Source of the DNA: Rhizobium sp. CF080
GTDB taxonomy: Bacteria; Pseudomonadota; Alphaproteobacteria; Rhizobiales; Rhizobiaceae
Assembly (NCBI RefSeq): GCF_000282095.2
Contig: NZ_AKKC02000015.1
Coordinates: forward strand, 310,001-374,000
Direction of reading: 5' to 3'
Length of the DNA: 64,000 nucleotides
Each line of letters opens with the position of its first letter. The first letter of the stretch is position 1. The translations under genes and the position numbers were made by a program. Below are positions 47,286-55,372 of the stretch, in pieces. A model generated the notes under the pieces. The model was given only the letters and a program-made list of their open reading frames with translations, ran no database searches and was not told the origin of the DNA.

Positions 47286-47864
47286 ATGACAATCGCCGCC
47301 CGCCTTCTCGACGTCATCGAAAACGACATCCTTCCCCTCACGGAAAAAGGCGTCGCCACCGGCAACAAGGTTTTTGGCGCGGCTATACTGAGGAAGTCGG
47401 ACCTGTCGCTGGTGATTTCGGAGACCAATAACGAGCTTGAAAATCCGCTCTGGCATGGCGAAGTGCATACGCTGAAGCGCTTTTACGAAACCACGCGAGA
47501 TCTTCCCACCAAGGATCTCATTTTCCTGTCGACTCACGAACCCTGCACCATGTGCATGTCGGCAATCACCTGGGCCGGGTTCGACAATTTCTACTATTTT
47601 TTCAGCCACGAGGATTCGCGCGACGCCTTCGCCATTCCGCATGACCTGAAGATCCTCAAAGAGGTGTTCGGGCTGGAGCCCGGCGGTTACCGGCGTAACA
47701 ACGCCTTCTGGCATTCCTACGCCGTTGCCGACCTCGTCGAGAGCGAGGAGGAGCCGCTTCGCACCAAACTCCAGGCGCAGACGACCCGTATCAAGGCGCG
47801 CTATGACGGGCTTTCCGGGGTCTACCAGTCGTCCAAGGACAAGAACAGCATTCCGCTCGCCTGA
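47286..47864 (+). CDS. CMP/dCMP-type zinc deaminase (nucleoside/guanine deaminase-like)
   Basis: 192 residues. The zinc site is HGEVHTL (H-x-E) and PCTMCMSAI (PCxxC), spaced as in the CDA fold. Surrounding text GNKVFGAAILRKSD and TWAGFDNFYYFF resembles the tRNA-adenosine/guanine deaminase group, but the Phe-rich segment FSHEDSRDAFAIPHDLKIL is not typical of TadA. The substrate is probably a purine or other base. ATG 47286 begins the conserved region. Confidence 0.82.
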   Translation: MTIAARLLDVIENDILPLTEKGVATGNKVFGAAILRKSDLSLVISETNNELENPLWHGEVHTLKRFYETTRDLPTKDLIFLSTHEPCTMCMSAITWAGFDNFYYFFSHEDSRDAFAIPHDLKILKEVFGLEPGGYRRNNAFWHSYAVADLVESEEEPLRTKLQAQTTRIKARYDGLSGVYQSSKDKNSIPLA

Positions 47865-47890
47865 CATTCCGACATTGAAGGACCAAGAAG

Positions 47891-48724
47891 ATGGAAGCAT
47901 CGAAGGATATTTCGCGGCTGATCGAGATCATGGCGGCCTTGCGCACGCCGGTCACCGGCTGCCCCTGGGACCTCGAGCAGAACTTTGCGACCATCAAGCC
48001 CTATACGATCGAGGAAGCCTATGAGGTGGGCGATGCGATCGAGCGCAACGACATGGACGACCTCTGCGAGGAGCTGGGCGACCTGCTGCTACAGGTCGTC
48101 TTTCATGCTCGCATGGCCGAGGAAGCCGGCGAATTCGCCTTTGGCGACGTGGTGCAGGCGATCACCAAAAAGATGATCCGCCGGCACCCGCATGTGTTTG
48201 CCGTTTCGGATGCAGCTACGCCGGATGCGGTGAAGCTGCAATGGGATGACATCAAGACGGAAGAGAAGCGCGAGCGGGCAGAGCGGCGGGCACGACGGGG
48301 CATTACCGAGGATTTCAAGGCCGGATACCTGGGAAGCGTCCATCGCGCCCAGCCGGCGCTGACCGAAGCGCTGAAGCTGCAGCAGCGGGCCGCCAAGGTC
48401 GGCTTCGACTGGTCGGAGGCCGAGCCCATCCTCGACAAGATCGAGGAAGAGGTCGGCGAATTGCGCGAGGCGCTGCGCGGCGGAGACCACAGCAAGATCT
48501 CGGACGAACTCGGCGACCTGATCTTCGCGCTGGTCAATATCGGCCGGCATGTGAAGGCCGATCCGGAAGAGGCGCTGCGCGGCACCAATACAAAATTCAG
48601 GCGGCGATTCAATTACATCGAGACGTCGCTTGAAAAGTCGAGTCAGACGCTGGAAGACGCAACCCTGGAGCGCATGGAGGAGCTCTGGCAGGCGGCAAAG
48701 GCGATCGAGCGGCAGATCGGCTGA
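47891..48724 (+). CDS. mazG: Nucleoside triphosphate pyrophosphohydrolase
   Basis: 277 residues with two MazG repeats. The first has CPWDLEQNFATIKPYTIEEAYEV and LCEELGDLLLQVVFHARMAEE; the second has LDKIEEEVGELREAL and KISDELGDLIFALVNIGRHV, each with the ExxE...ExxD metal site. It hydrolyses non-canonical or excess NTPs to NMP and PPi, lowering mutagenic nucleotides and ppGpp-related stress. It follows the deaminase by 26 bases. Confidence 0.92.
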   Translation: MEASKDISRLIEIMAALRTPVTGCPWDLEQNFATIKPYTIEEAYEVGDAIERNDMDDLCEELGDLLLQVVFHARMAEEAGEFAFGDVVQAITKKMIRRHPHVFAVSDAATPDAVKLQWDDIKTEEKRERAERRARRGITEDFKAGYLGSVHRAQPALTEALKLQQRAAKVGFDWSEAEPILDKIEEEVGELREALRGGDHSKISDELGDLIFALVNIGRHVKADPEEALRGTNTKFRRRFNYIETSLEKSSQTLEDATLERMEELWQAAKAIERQIG

Positions 48725-48810
48725 GGCGCCGTCAGTGAGCACTCAGGAGCTGGCCACCTTCTGATCCGGCTATGACGCGACGGTGACGACAATCGTGGAC
48801 GGCGGCGCTT

Positions 48811-49830
48811 CTAGGCCGTTCGGCCGGCGGCGGCGACTTTCGCACGGCGGTTTTCAAAGACACTGTTCAGGGCCCTCCGTGAGGGCTTCTCCACCAGGTA
48901 GAAGCTCGCCAGTGCGGTCGCCACGGCGGCCAGAAGCAATAAAGGGGTCGGCGCCACCCCTTCGCGGTAGAGCTTGTAGAAGGGCTGCTGCCACAGATAG
49001 AGCGAGAAGGACCACAGGCCCGCATAGGTGAGCACCTTTGCGGACAGGATCTTGCGGAAAACCGGCGCCGCGCTGTCGATCGTGGTGATCGAAACCGCGA
49101 GCATGATGGTCGACAGGCCGAAGGAGAGGACCTGAAAAGGCGCCATTTTAGCCGCAACCGCAATCAGCAGCGCCAGCGGTGAGACCCACCAGGGAGCCTG
49201 ACGCTTGCGAAGCAACAGCCACAGGCCGCCGGCGATGAATATGCCCGCGACAGAGACGTCGCTGCGCCAATGGGTATCCAAAACGCTGGCGCCGAGTTCG
49301 GTGCGAATGATGCCGTTCAGCATTGCCGCCGCGCCAAGGGCGATGATGAGAGCGCCGACCGGGAACAGTCTGCGGCGGGACAGGAAGGCGACGCCTGCCA
49401 GAAGGACATAGGCGTGCTCCTCGACGCACAGCGACCAGAGGTGATCAAGCAACGCCACCGGATGGGTATAGACCATGGCATAGTTGAGCGTGAACGTCAG
49501 GGCCAGCAATGCTGCAACAGGCCCATGCGAAATCTCGGTGCCCTGGAAGGCAAGGGTAGTGATGACGACGAATGCGAAGAGAGCCGGATAGATTCGTGAG
49601 AAACGCCTGAAGAAGAAGGTCGGCAATTCTGCCCGCTTCACGAACAGGATTTCCGACATCAACCGGCCGGACAGAACAAAGAACAGCTCTACACCGAATG
49701 TACTGACCCCCGGCTTGAAATCATCGAGCCAGAAATGGCCGACGATCACGAAAATGACCGCAATCCCTCGCCATCCGTCGAGATAGTCCAGGTGTTTTCC
49801 GGTCTCTTCGTGCGGCCGACTCTGTATCAT
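48811..49830 (-). CDS. Acyltransferase family 3 membrane protein (OafA/YrhL-like)
   Basis: 339 residues with about ten membrane helices. LDYLDGWRGIAVIFVIVGHFW at the N-terminus has the catalytic His of the Acyl_transf_3 fold; ELFFVLSGRLMSEILF, RRFSRIYPALFAF and DHLWSLCVEEHAYVLL are the other family motifs. Such proteins O-acetylate surface polysaccharides or lipid A-linked sugars. GAGGG lies 8 bases before ATG 49830. The ORF upstream to 50106 is not family-like. Confidence 0.85.
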   Translation of the reverse strand: MIQSRPHEETGKHLDYLDGWRGIAVIFVIVGHFWLDDFKPGVSTFGVELFFVLSGRLMSEILFVKRAELPTFFFRRFSRIYPALFAFVVITTLAFQGTEISHGPVAALLALTFTLNYAMVYTHPVALLDHLWSLCVEEHAYVLLAGVAFLSRRRLFPVGALIIALGAAAMLNGIIRTELGASVLDTHWRSDVSVAGIFIAGGLWLLLRKRQAPWWVSPLALLIAVAAKMAPFQVLSFGLSTIMLAVSITTIDSAAPVFRKILSAKVLTYAGLWSFSLYLWQQPFYKLYREGVAPTPLLLLAAVATALASFYLVEKPSRRALNSVFENRRAKVAAAGRTA

Positions 49831-49966
49831 TACGCCACCCTCGTTGCCGGCCGGTGAATGATACTGCGGGAATCGTGGCCGTCCTCGTCGGCTCATGTTG
49901 CACCGCAAAAAGCAGGCAACATCATGGCGCGGCGTTCGGGGCCGAAGTCGCGTATGCCGCGCTCCC

Positions 49967-51307
49967 TTACCGCTCCCAGTCTTCCTTCGTCGCCTTCGGG
50001 CCATTGCCGAGCTTGCGCTCGAACTCGGCGGCCTCGGCTTCGGACATGCGGACATCCAGGGTGACGGAACCGTCCTCATTGTCCTCGCGGCCGTCGACGA
50101 CGGCATTGCTGTAGACCCAGGAGAGGATGGAGAGCTGATCCGCCGGAATGATGATCGAGGTTTCGGTGAGCACGCCGGAGAGGCGCCTGGAGATCTCGTC
50201 CATCAGGGCATCGACGCCCTCGCCCGAGATCGCCGAGACCGCCATCACGTTCTCGCGGCCGACGGCGCGTTCGGCAATCGCCTCATGGGCGTCCGGGTCG
50301 AGCCGGTCGATCTTGTTCCAGACCTCGATGATGCGCTTGGCGGCTTCCTTCTCGTCGATGCCGAGATCGGACAGGATGCGCATGACGTCGCCGGCCTGGG
50401 CGGCATTGTCCGGATCGGACATGTCGCGCACATGCAGGACGAGATCGGCTTCCAGCACCTCTTCCAGCGTGGCGCGGAAGGCGGCGACCAGGTGGGTCGG
50501 CAGGTTGGAGATGAAACCGACCGTATCGGAGAGGATGACCGTGCGGCCATGCGGCAGCTTCATGCGGCGCAGCGTCGGGTCGAGCGTGGCGAACAGCATG
50601 TCTTCGGCCAGCACGCCGGCACCGGTGATACGGTTGAACAGCGTCGACTTGCCGGCATTGGTATAACCGACCAGCGCCACGATCGGGTGCGGCACCTTGC
50701 GGCGCTTGGCGCGGTGAAGCTGGCGGGTGCGCACGACCTGTTCGAGCTCGCGCTCCAGCTTGACGATGCGCTCCTGCAGCAGCCGGCGGTCGGCCTCGAT
50801 CTGGGTTTCACCCGGGCCGCCCATGAAGCCCGCGCCGCCGCGCTGCCGTTCAAGGTGGGTCCAGCTGCGGACCAGGCGGCCCTTCTGATAATTGAGATGC
50901 GCCAGATCGACCTGCAGCGTGCCTTCCTTGGTGGAGGCGCGGCGGCCGAAGATTTCGAGGATCAGGCCCGTCCGGTCGATGACCTTGGCGTTCCATTCCT
51001 TTTCGAGATTGCGCTGCTGCACCGGGGTCAGCGGATGGTCGACGATGACGAGGCCGGCATCGTGCTCGTCGAGCAGCGCCTTGATTTCCTCGATCTTGCC
51101 GGTGCCCATCAGCGTTCCCGGACGCGGCTGGCTGATCGGTACGATCAGGCCCTGCACGATCTCCAGGTCGATGGCCTTGGCAAGGCCGATCGCCTCTTCG
51201 AGGCGGGCCTCGTTGGAGCGCTGCGGTGCGGGTGCCGGGCTCGAGTCGCCCTGCCCGGCCTTCGACCGTCCCTGCTTGAGGACCGGCACGATGACGAGCG
51301 CACGCAT
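49967..51307 (-). CDS. hflX: GTPase HflX, ribosome-associated
   Basis: 446 residues. The N-terminal HflX domain (ARLEEAIGLAKAIDLEI, GTLMGTGKIEEIKALL, QQRNLEKEWNAKVIDRTGLIL) and the coiled linker (GPGETQIEADRRLLQERI) precede the G domain: G1 GYTNAGKSTLF, G3 DTVGFI, G4 NKID, G5 SAISG. It splits stalled 70S ribosomes under heat or antibiotic stress. It follows hfq on the same strand in the usual order. The exact start is unsure: ATG 51307 has a weak RBS, but upstream in-frame residues reach back toward hfq. Confidence 0.9.
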   Translation of the reverse strand: MRALVIVPVLKQGRSKAGQGDSSPAPAPQRSNEARLEEAIGLAKAIDLEIVQGLIVPISQPRPGTLMGTGKIEEIKALLDEHDAGLVIVDHPLTPVQQRNLEKEWNAKVIDRTGLILEIFGRRASTKEGTLQVDLAHLNYQKGRLVRSWTHLERQRGGAGFMGGPGETQIEADRRLLQERIVKLERELEQVVRTRQLHRAKRRKVPHPIVALVGYTNAGKSTLFNRITGAGVLAEDMLFATLDPTLRRMKLPHGRTVILSDTVGFISNLPTHLVAAFRATLEEVLEADLVLHVRDMSDPDNAAQAGDVMRILSDLGIDEKEAAKRIIEVWNKIDRLDPDAHEAIAERAVGRENVMAVSAISGEGVDALMDEISRRLSGVLTETSIIIPADQLSILSWVYSNAVVDGREDNEDGSVTLDVRMSEAEAAEFERKLGNGPKATKEDWER

Positions 51308-51383
51308 GTCGTCCCGGCGCTTTTCAGCCTCCGGGACTATGGATTCGTTGGAAGTATCGCGATTTGAAATCTGTTCTGTCCTG

Positions 51384-51626
51384 TTAGGCCGCGTTCTCTT
51401 CGGTTTCGAACATCTGCATGGGCTGGCCCGGCATGATGGTCGAGATCGCGTGCTTATACACGAGCTGAGAATGGCCGTCACGGCGAAGAAGGACGCAGAA
51501 GTTGTCGAAAGACGTCACGACGCCTGTCAGTTTGACCCCGTTGATCAGAAAGATCGTCAGGGAAATCTTCTGCTTGCGAACAGTATTGAGAAATAAATCC
51601 TGCAGATTCTGAGAACGTTCCGCCAT
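51384..51626 (-). CDS. hfq: RNA chaperone Hfq
   Basis: 80 residues. AERSQNLQDLFLNTVRKQKI, the Sm1 motif VKLTGVVTSFDNFCVLL and the Sm2 motif SQLVYKHAISTIMP match alphaproteobacterial Hfq exactly in order and length. It forms a hexameric ring that pairs sRNAs with mRNAs; the candidate anti-SD sRNA at 22.6 kb would be a natural client. ATG 51626 is used. It lies between dat and hflX, the standard order. Confidence 0.95.
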   Translation of the reverse strand: MAERSQNLQDLFLNTVRKQKISLTIFLINGVKLTGVVTSFDNFCVLLRRDGHSQLVYKHAISTIMPGQPMQMFETEENAA

Positions 51627-51733
51627 AGCGCCGCTTCTTTCTTTTTTGCCGGCCAAAAGCCGGAATCATGATCAAGCTTGATAAGAGACGGCAGGGAAGC
51701 GCCCCGTGCTTCCCTTCCCCCGATGTTTGACTA

Positions 51734-52597
51734 TCAAATCGCCGTCTTTTCCGCAACGTCGAAAAAGGTGTCGCGAATACTTGACGACACGGTGCCCGGA
51801 TGGCCGTTGGCGACGGGCTTTCCGTCGATTTCGACGATCGGCACGCAGATCCCGGTGGCGGAGGTGAAAAACACCTCGCGGGCGGCCAGCATCTCTTCCG
51901 TCCCGAACTCGCGCTCGACGATCTTGAGGCCGAGCTCCTTTGCGACATCGATGAGAGTCGTGCGGGTGATTCCCTTGAGGATGCCGTGCTCGGCCGGGCG
52001 GGTGACCAGTTCGCCATCCGGCGTGACGATCCAGACGTTCGAGGAGGCGCCTTCCATGACGATGCCGTTGCGGTCGATGAAGATCGCGTCCTGGGCGCCG
52101 GCTTCCTTCGCCTGCTGCTTGGCGAGCACGTTCGGCAGCAGCCCGACCGTCTTGATGTCGACGCGGTCCCAGCGGTTCTCGGGCAGCGTGATGACCTTGA
52201 TGCCGTTCGCATATTTCCTGGCGGCGACCGATGGGTCGGTGCTCTTGGCGGTGATCGTAATGGTCGGCGGCGTGCCTTCGGCGGGGAAGTAGTGGTCGCG
52301 GCGGGCCGCACCCCGGGTGACCTGCATGTAGAAGATGCCGTTGGTGACCCGGTTGCGGCGGAGCACTTCGCGGATGACGAAGGTGAGTGCCGCGCGGCTC
52401 ATCGGTGCGGCCATCCTCAGTTCGCTCAGCGACCGGTCGAGGCGGTTGAGATGCCGGGTCAGGTCGACGATCATGCCGTGGCGCACTTCGCAGACCTCGT
52501 AGACGCCGTCCGCGAACTGGAAACCGCGATCCTCCACATGCACCGCGGCTTCGGAATGGCGAACATATTGTCCGTTCACATAGGCAATTCTCGACAT
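51734..52597 (-). CDS. dat: D-amino-acid transaminase
   Basis: 287 residues, PLP-dependent class IV fold. YVNGQYVRHSEAAVHVEDRGFQFADGVYEV at the N-terminus, the PLP lysine region in DIKTVGLLPNVLAKQQA, EGASSNVWIV and EVFFTSATGICVPIVEIDG are as in D-amino-acid aminotransferases. It interconverts D-alanine and D-glutamate, supplying peptidoglycan precursors. It is conserved between trkA and hfq in rhizobia. Confidence 0.88.
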   Translation of the reverse strand: MSRIAYVNGQYVRHSEAAVHVEDRGFQFADGVYEVCEVRHGMIVDLTRHLNRLDRSLSELRMAAPMSRAALTFVIREVLRRNRVTNGIFYMQVTRGAARRDHYFPAEGTPPTITITAKSTDPSVAARKYANGIKVITLPENRWDRVDIKTVGLLPNVLAKQQAKEAGAQDAIFIDRNGIVMEGASSNVWIVTPDGELVTRPAEHGILKGITRTTLIDVAKELGLKIVEREFGTEEMLAAREVFFTSATGICVPIVEIDGKPVANGHPGTVSSSIRDTFFDVAEKTAI

Positions 52598-52627
52598 CGG
52601 ATGTCCCCTGCTTGTCGCAAATACTGC

Positions 52628-54004
52628 TCAGAAATATTGGATGGAAACGCGGAAAAGCTGCTCCACATGGCGCACGGCTTCGGCGGCCGCAAAAAGCACG
52701 ACCCGGTCGCGGGCCTTGATCTTGGTGTCGCCGTTCGGGCGGATCACCGCCTCGCCGCGATAGATGGCGCCGATGCGGACGCCCTCCGGCAGGTCGAGTT
52801 CGCGGAACGGCCGGCCGACCAGCGGCGAGGTTTCCAGCGCTTCGGCTTCGATGATCTCGGCAGCGCCGTTCTGCACGGCATAGACCGAACGGATGCGGCC
52901 CTTGCGGACATGCTGCAGCACGCGTGAGATCGTCACGGCACGCGGGTTGATCTGCGCATCGATGCCGAGCGCGTCGGTGACCTGATGGAAGGAGGTGGAG
53001 TTGATCAGCACCAGATTTGACTTGCAGCCGAGCGATTTGGCCATGACCGCGCCGAGGATATTGATCTGGTCGTTGTTGGTCAGCATCACGATCAGGTCGG
53101 TATCCTGGATATCGGCCTGGGTCAGGATGTTCTGATCGAGCGCCGAACCGTGCAACACGATGGTATTGCGCAGCCGCTCGGAGACCGCAAGCGCCTTTTC
53201 CCGGTCGCTCTCGATGATCTTCAGCCGCGTCCTCGGCTGGTGCTCCTCGATGCTGTGGGCGACGTAATAACCGATATTGCCGCCGCCGGCGATGATGATG
53301 CGGCGCGCCTCCTGCTCCTCATGGCCGAACAGGCCGAGCGTGCGGCGGATGTGTTCGCGCTGGCAGATGACATAGGCGAGATCGCCGACTTCGAGCTCAT
53401 CCGCCGAACGGGCAACGCTCAAGACACCATTCCGGAAGATGCCGACCACGGTTGCCATCAGGTCCGGGAAGAGGTCGGAAAGCTGATGCAGGGGCGTGGC
53501 GACGACCGGGCAGTCCTCCATGCATTCGATCGCCACCATGGCGATGTGATCCTCGGCGAAGCGGACGACATCGGTTGCACCGGGAAAGGAGATCCGCCGC
53601 AGCACCATCTTGCCGACCTCGATCTCCGGCGAGATCGTCACGTCGATCGACATGTTCTGGCGGCTGAACAGATCGGCATATTCCGGCTTCAGATAGTTCT
53701 GGGCGCGGATGCGGGCGATCTTGGTGGGCACGGAAAAGAGCGCCTGCGCGACCTCGCAGGCGACGATATTGACCTCGTCGTAGAGCGTCACCGCGATGAT
53801 CATGTCGGCGTCTTCGGCACCGGCCTTTTCCAGCACGTCCGGATGGGCGCCATGGCCGACATAGCCCTTGACGTCGAGGGTCTCGGTGATCGCGGCGATC
53901 AGGGCCGCCGAGGTATCGATGACGGAGACGTCATTGTCCTCCTGCGAGAGCCGTTCGGCGATGCCGTAGCCCACCTGCCCCGCGCCGCATATGATCACCT
54001 TCAT
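52628..54004 (-). CDS. trkA: Trk potassium-uptake system NAD-binding regulatory protein
   Basis: 458 residues. Two RCK units, each an NAD-binding Rossmann fold (MKVIICGAGQVGYGIAERL; RRIIIAGGGNIGYYVAHSI) followed by a TrkA-C domain. It gates a Trk potassium channel, whose membrane subunit is not in this window. It begins 3 bases after the ntrX stop, an order fixed across Rhizobiales. Confidence 0.93.
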   Translation of the reverse strand: MKVIICGAGQVGYGIAERLSQEDNDVSVIDTSAALIAAITETLDVKGYVGHGAHPDVLEKAGAEDADMIIAVTLYDEVNIVACEVAQALFSVPTKIARIRAQNYLKPEYADLFSRQNMSIDVTISPEIEVGKMVLRRISFPGATDVVRFAEDHIAMVAIECMEDCPVVATPLHQLSDLFPDLMATVVGIFRNGVLSVARSADELEVGDLAYVICQREHIRRTLGLFGHEEQEARRIIIAGGGNIGYYVAHSIEEHQPRTRLKIIESDREKALAVSERLRNTIVLHGSALDQNILTQADIQDTDLIVMLTNNDQINILGAVMAKSLGCKSNLVLINSTSFHQVTDALGIDAQINPRAVTISRVLQHVRKGRIRSVYAVQNGAAEIIEAEALETSPLVGRPFRELDLPEGVRIGAIYRGEAVIRPNGDTKIKARDRVVLFAAAEAVRHVEQLFRVSIQYF

Positions 54005-54007
54005 AGG

Positions 54008-55372
54008 CTATACACCGAGCGACTTGAGCTTGCGGTGCAGGGCCGAACGTTCCATGCCGACAAATTCCGCGGTGCGGGAAATATTGCCGCCGAACCGGTT
54101 GATCTGGGCGATCAGGTAGTCGCGCTCGAACATTTCGCGGGCTTCGCGCAGCGGCAGCGTCATGATGTGATAGTCGCCCTTGGCGGACACTTTCGGCAGC
54201 ATGTCGCCGAGATCGGTCGGCAGCATGTCGGCGGAAATCGGCGAATCCGGGCCGTCGGAGCGGGCAAGGATCATCAGCCGCTCGATATTGTTGCGGAGCT
54301 GGCGGATATTGCCTGGCCAGTCATGGGCCTGCAGGACGGCCATGGCATCCTCGCCGATCTTGCGGGGCCGAATGCCGGCCTGTTCGGAAATCTGGCGCAT
54401 GAACATGTCGACGAGGAAAGGAATATCCTCGCGACGTTCGGCGAGCGCCGGCACCTTGACCGGCACGACGGCCAGCCGGTGGTAGAGATCCTCGCGGAAG
54501 GAACCGTCGGCGATCAGGCTTTCGAGATTGTAGGCGGTCGACGAGATGATGCGCACGTCGACCTTGACACGCTTGGAGCCGCCGACGCGCTCGAACTGCT
54601 GATCCACGAGCACGCGAAGGATCTTGTTCTGCGTCTCGCGCGGCATTTCGCCGACTTCGTCGAGATAGAGGATGCCGCGATGGGCCTCTTCCAGAGCGCC
54701 GATCTTGCGCGCTTGGCCGGGCGCACCTTCGGTGCCGAACAGTGCCATCTCCATGCGGTCGGGCGTGATCGTCGCTGCATTCAGCGCCACGAAGGGGCCG
54801 GCGACGCGCGAAGAACGCTTGTGGATCATCCGCGCCACCAGTTCCTTGCCGGAACCGGAGGGGCCGAGGATCATCACGCGGCTGTTGGTCGGCGCGACCT
54901 TCTCGATGGTCTGGCGGAGTTGCGAGACGGCAACCGACGTGCCGACCAGTTCGGCGGCATCGCCGGTGCGTTTCTTGAGCTCGGTCACCTCACGCTTCAG
55001 CTTGGAGTTTTCGAGAGCCCGCTCGGCGATCAGGATCAGCCGGTCGGCCTTGAACGGCTTTTCGATGAAGTCGAAGGCGCCGCGCTTGATGGCGGACACC
55101 GCCGTCTCGACATTGCCGTGGCCGGAGATCATCACAACGGGCAAATCGGGATGCCGGCTCTTGACTTCGTCGAGCAGCGCCAGGCCGTCGAGCCTGGAGC
55201 CCTGCATCCAGATATCCAGGAAGACCAGCCGCGGCACGCGGTCCGAGATCGCGGCGAGCGCGCTGTCGCTGTCATGCGCCGTGCGGGTTTCATGGCCCTC
55301 GTCGGATAGAATACCCGACACGATATCACGGATATCCGCCTCGTCATCCACGACCAGAATATCAGACGCCAT
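54008..55372 (-). CDS. ntrX: Nitrogen-assimilation response regulator NtrX
   Basis: 454 residues. Receiver domain (DILVVDDEADIRDIVSGIL, phosphorylated Asp in LVFLDIWMQG), AAA+ domain (Walker A LGPSGSGKELVARMIH, Walker B ILYLDEVGEMP) and a Fis-type HTH (NISRTAEFVGMERSALHRKL). In place of the GAFTGA sigma54-contact loop it has GTEGAPGQARKIG, as usual for NtrX, so direct sigma54 activation is doubtful. The gene overlaps the ntrY stop by 11 bases. Confidence 0.93.
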   Translation of the reverse strand: MASDILVVDDEADIRDIVSGILSDEGHETRTAHDSDSALAAISDRVPRLVFLDIWMQGSRLDGLALLDEVKSRHPDLPVVMISGHGNVETAVSAIKRGAFDFIEKPFKADRLILIAERALENSKLKREVTELKKRTGDAAELVGTSVAVSQLRQTIEKVAPTNSRVMILGPSGSGKELVARMIHKRSSRVAGPFVALNAATITPDRMEMALFGTEGAPGQARKIGALEEAHRGILYLDEVGEMPRETQNKILRVLVDQQFERVGGSKRVKVDVRIISSTAYNLESLIADGSFREDLYHRLAVVPVKVPALAERREDIPFLVDMFMRQISEQAGIRPRKIGEDAMAVLQAHDWPGNIRQLRNNIERLMILARSDGPDSPISADMLPTDLGDMLPKVSAKGDYHIMTLPLREAREMFERDYLIAQINRFGGNISRTAEFVGMERSALHRKLKSLGV